Of a DNA stretch of 64,000 nucleotides, positions 63,801 through 64,000 are shown piece by piece. The position numbers and the translations under genes were made by a program. The notes beneath the pieces are model-generated. The model did not search any database and had not been told where the DNA came from. It saw only the letters and a list, made by a program, of their open reading frames with translations. The stretch comes from Shinisaurus crocodilurus (lineage: Eukaryota; Chordata; Lepidosauria; Squamata; Shinisauridae), in assembly GCA_021292165.1 (NCBI GenBank), contig CM037877.1, forward strand, positions 217,971,350 through 218,035,349, written 5' to 3'. Position 1 is the stretch's first letter, and each line of letters starts with the position of its first letter.

Positions 63801-64000
63801 TAATCCTATGCTCTTATAAATGTCCTCTTTTGGATCCACCGCTGTGCTGACCACAGGTGGAGACAGGATACAAGGTGAGAGGAACCATTTCCCTGATGAA
63901 GGCAAGCTATTTTGAAGGATCCTCATGCAAACCAGGAAGGCGATACACGTACACACGGTTTGATATGCACGAGGAAGCGTTATACTCTCTAAGCAACTAT
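63801..64000. other. No gene recognised
   Basis: Anonymous right edge of the window. Confidence 0.45.

Overview
This window looks like intergenic or intronic DNA from a squamate reptile (lizard, gecko or snake). The case rests on the repeat content. There are CR1 3' ends with the octamer-type ATTCTATG tail. There are several L2-like LINE 3' ends that share a conserved C-terminal domain, a nearly full-length L1 with a short 3' UTR, and 5S rRNA-derived and tRNA-derived (MIR-like) SINE pieces. Palindromic DNA-transposon relics (hAT, Tc1/mariner and PIF/Harbinger types) are very numerous. The base composition is AT-leaning and there are many microsatellites. I could not support a single host protein-coding exon, tRNA or complete functional RNA gene. 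Every reading frame I can interpret belongs to a retrotransposon.

Layout, left to right. 1-10 kb: two inverted copies of one repeat near the left edge, an old L1 ORF2 fragment split by a GC-rich LTR-like insert (2.8-3.56 kb), a hAT MITE with a perfect 8-bp target duplication beside a 12-bp minisatellite (4.9-5.4 kb), and a Tc1/mariner-like MITE at 5.6 kb. 10-20 kb: an L2-like 3' end with an intact C-terminal frame (10.05-10.63 kb), three hAT-like elements with TAGGGATGT ends, a nested MITE and long microsatellites. 19.5-23.5 kb: two almost identical, independently inserted LINE 3' ends whose protein ends in a C2H2 zinc finger. 24-36 kb: a dense set of fold-back elements, including a 146-bp-arm near-perfect palindrome (28.6-28.9 kb), a GC-rich PIF/Harbinger-like MITE (29.5-30.0 kb), and a 925-bp hAT-like element with a perfect 8-bp duplication that carries a second palindrome (30.3-31.2 kb).

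37-47 kb: a 2.8-kb decayed L2-like LINE, a LINE fragment of unassigned clade (41.2-42.7 kb), a 5S rRNA-like segment fused to a CR1 tail (43.4-43.6 kb), and two further L2-like 3' ends. 47-53 kb: mostly unassigned DNA with MITEs, a second fragment of the unassigned LINE and a chimeric MITE. 53.5-59.04 kb: a full-length L1 on the minus strand, bounded by a 14-bp target duplication, with ORF1 open and ORF2 broken by three frameshifts. 59-64 kb: unassigned DNA with a fifth Tc1/mariner-like MITE, two copies of another interspersed repeat and a final hAT MITE.

The genes do not form a pathway. What the window offers is a stratigraphy of mobile elements: young LINE insertions (near-identical pair; L1 with its target duplication still readable), older LINE debris cut by later insertions, and at least four MITE families datable by nesting. 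All clade assignments come from motifs and ends seen by eye; no database search was run.
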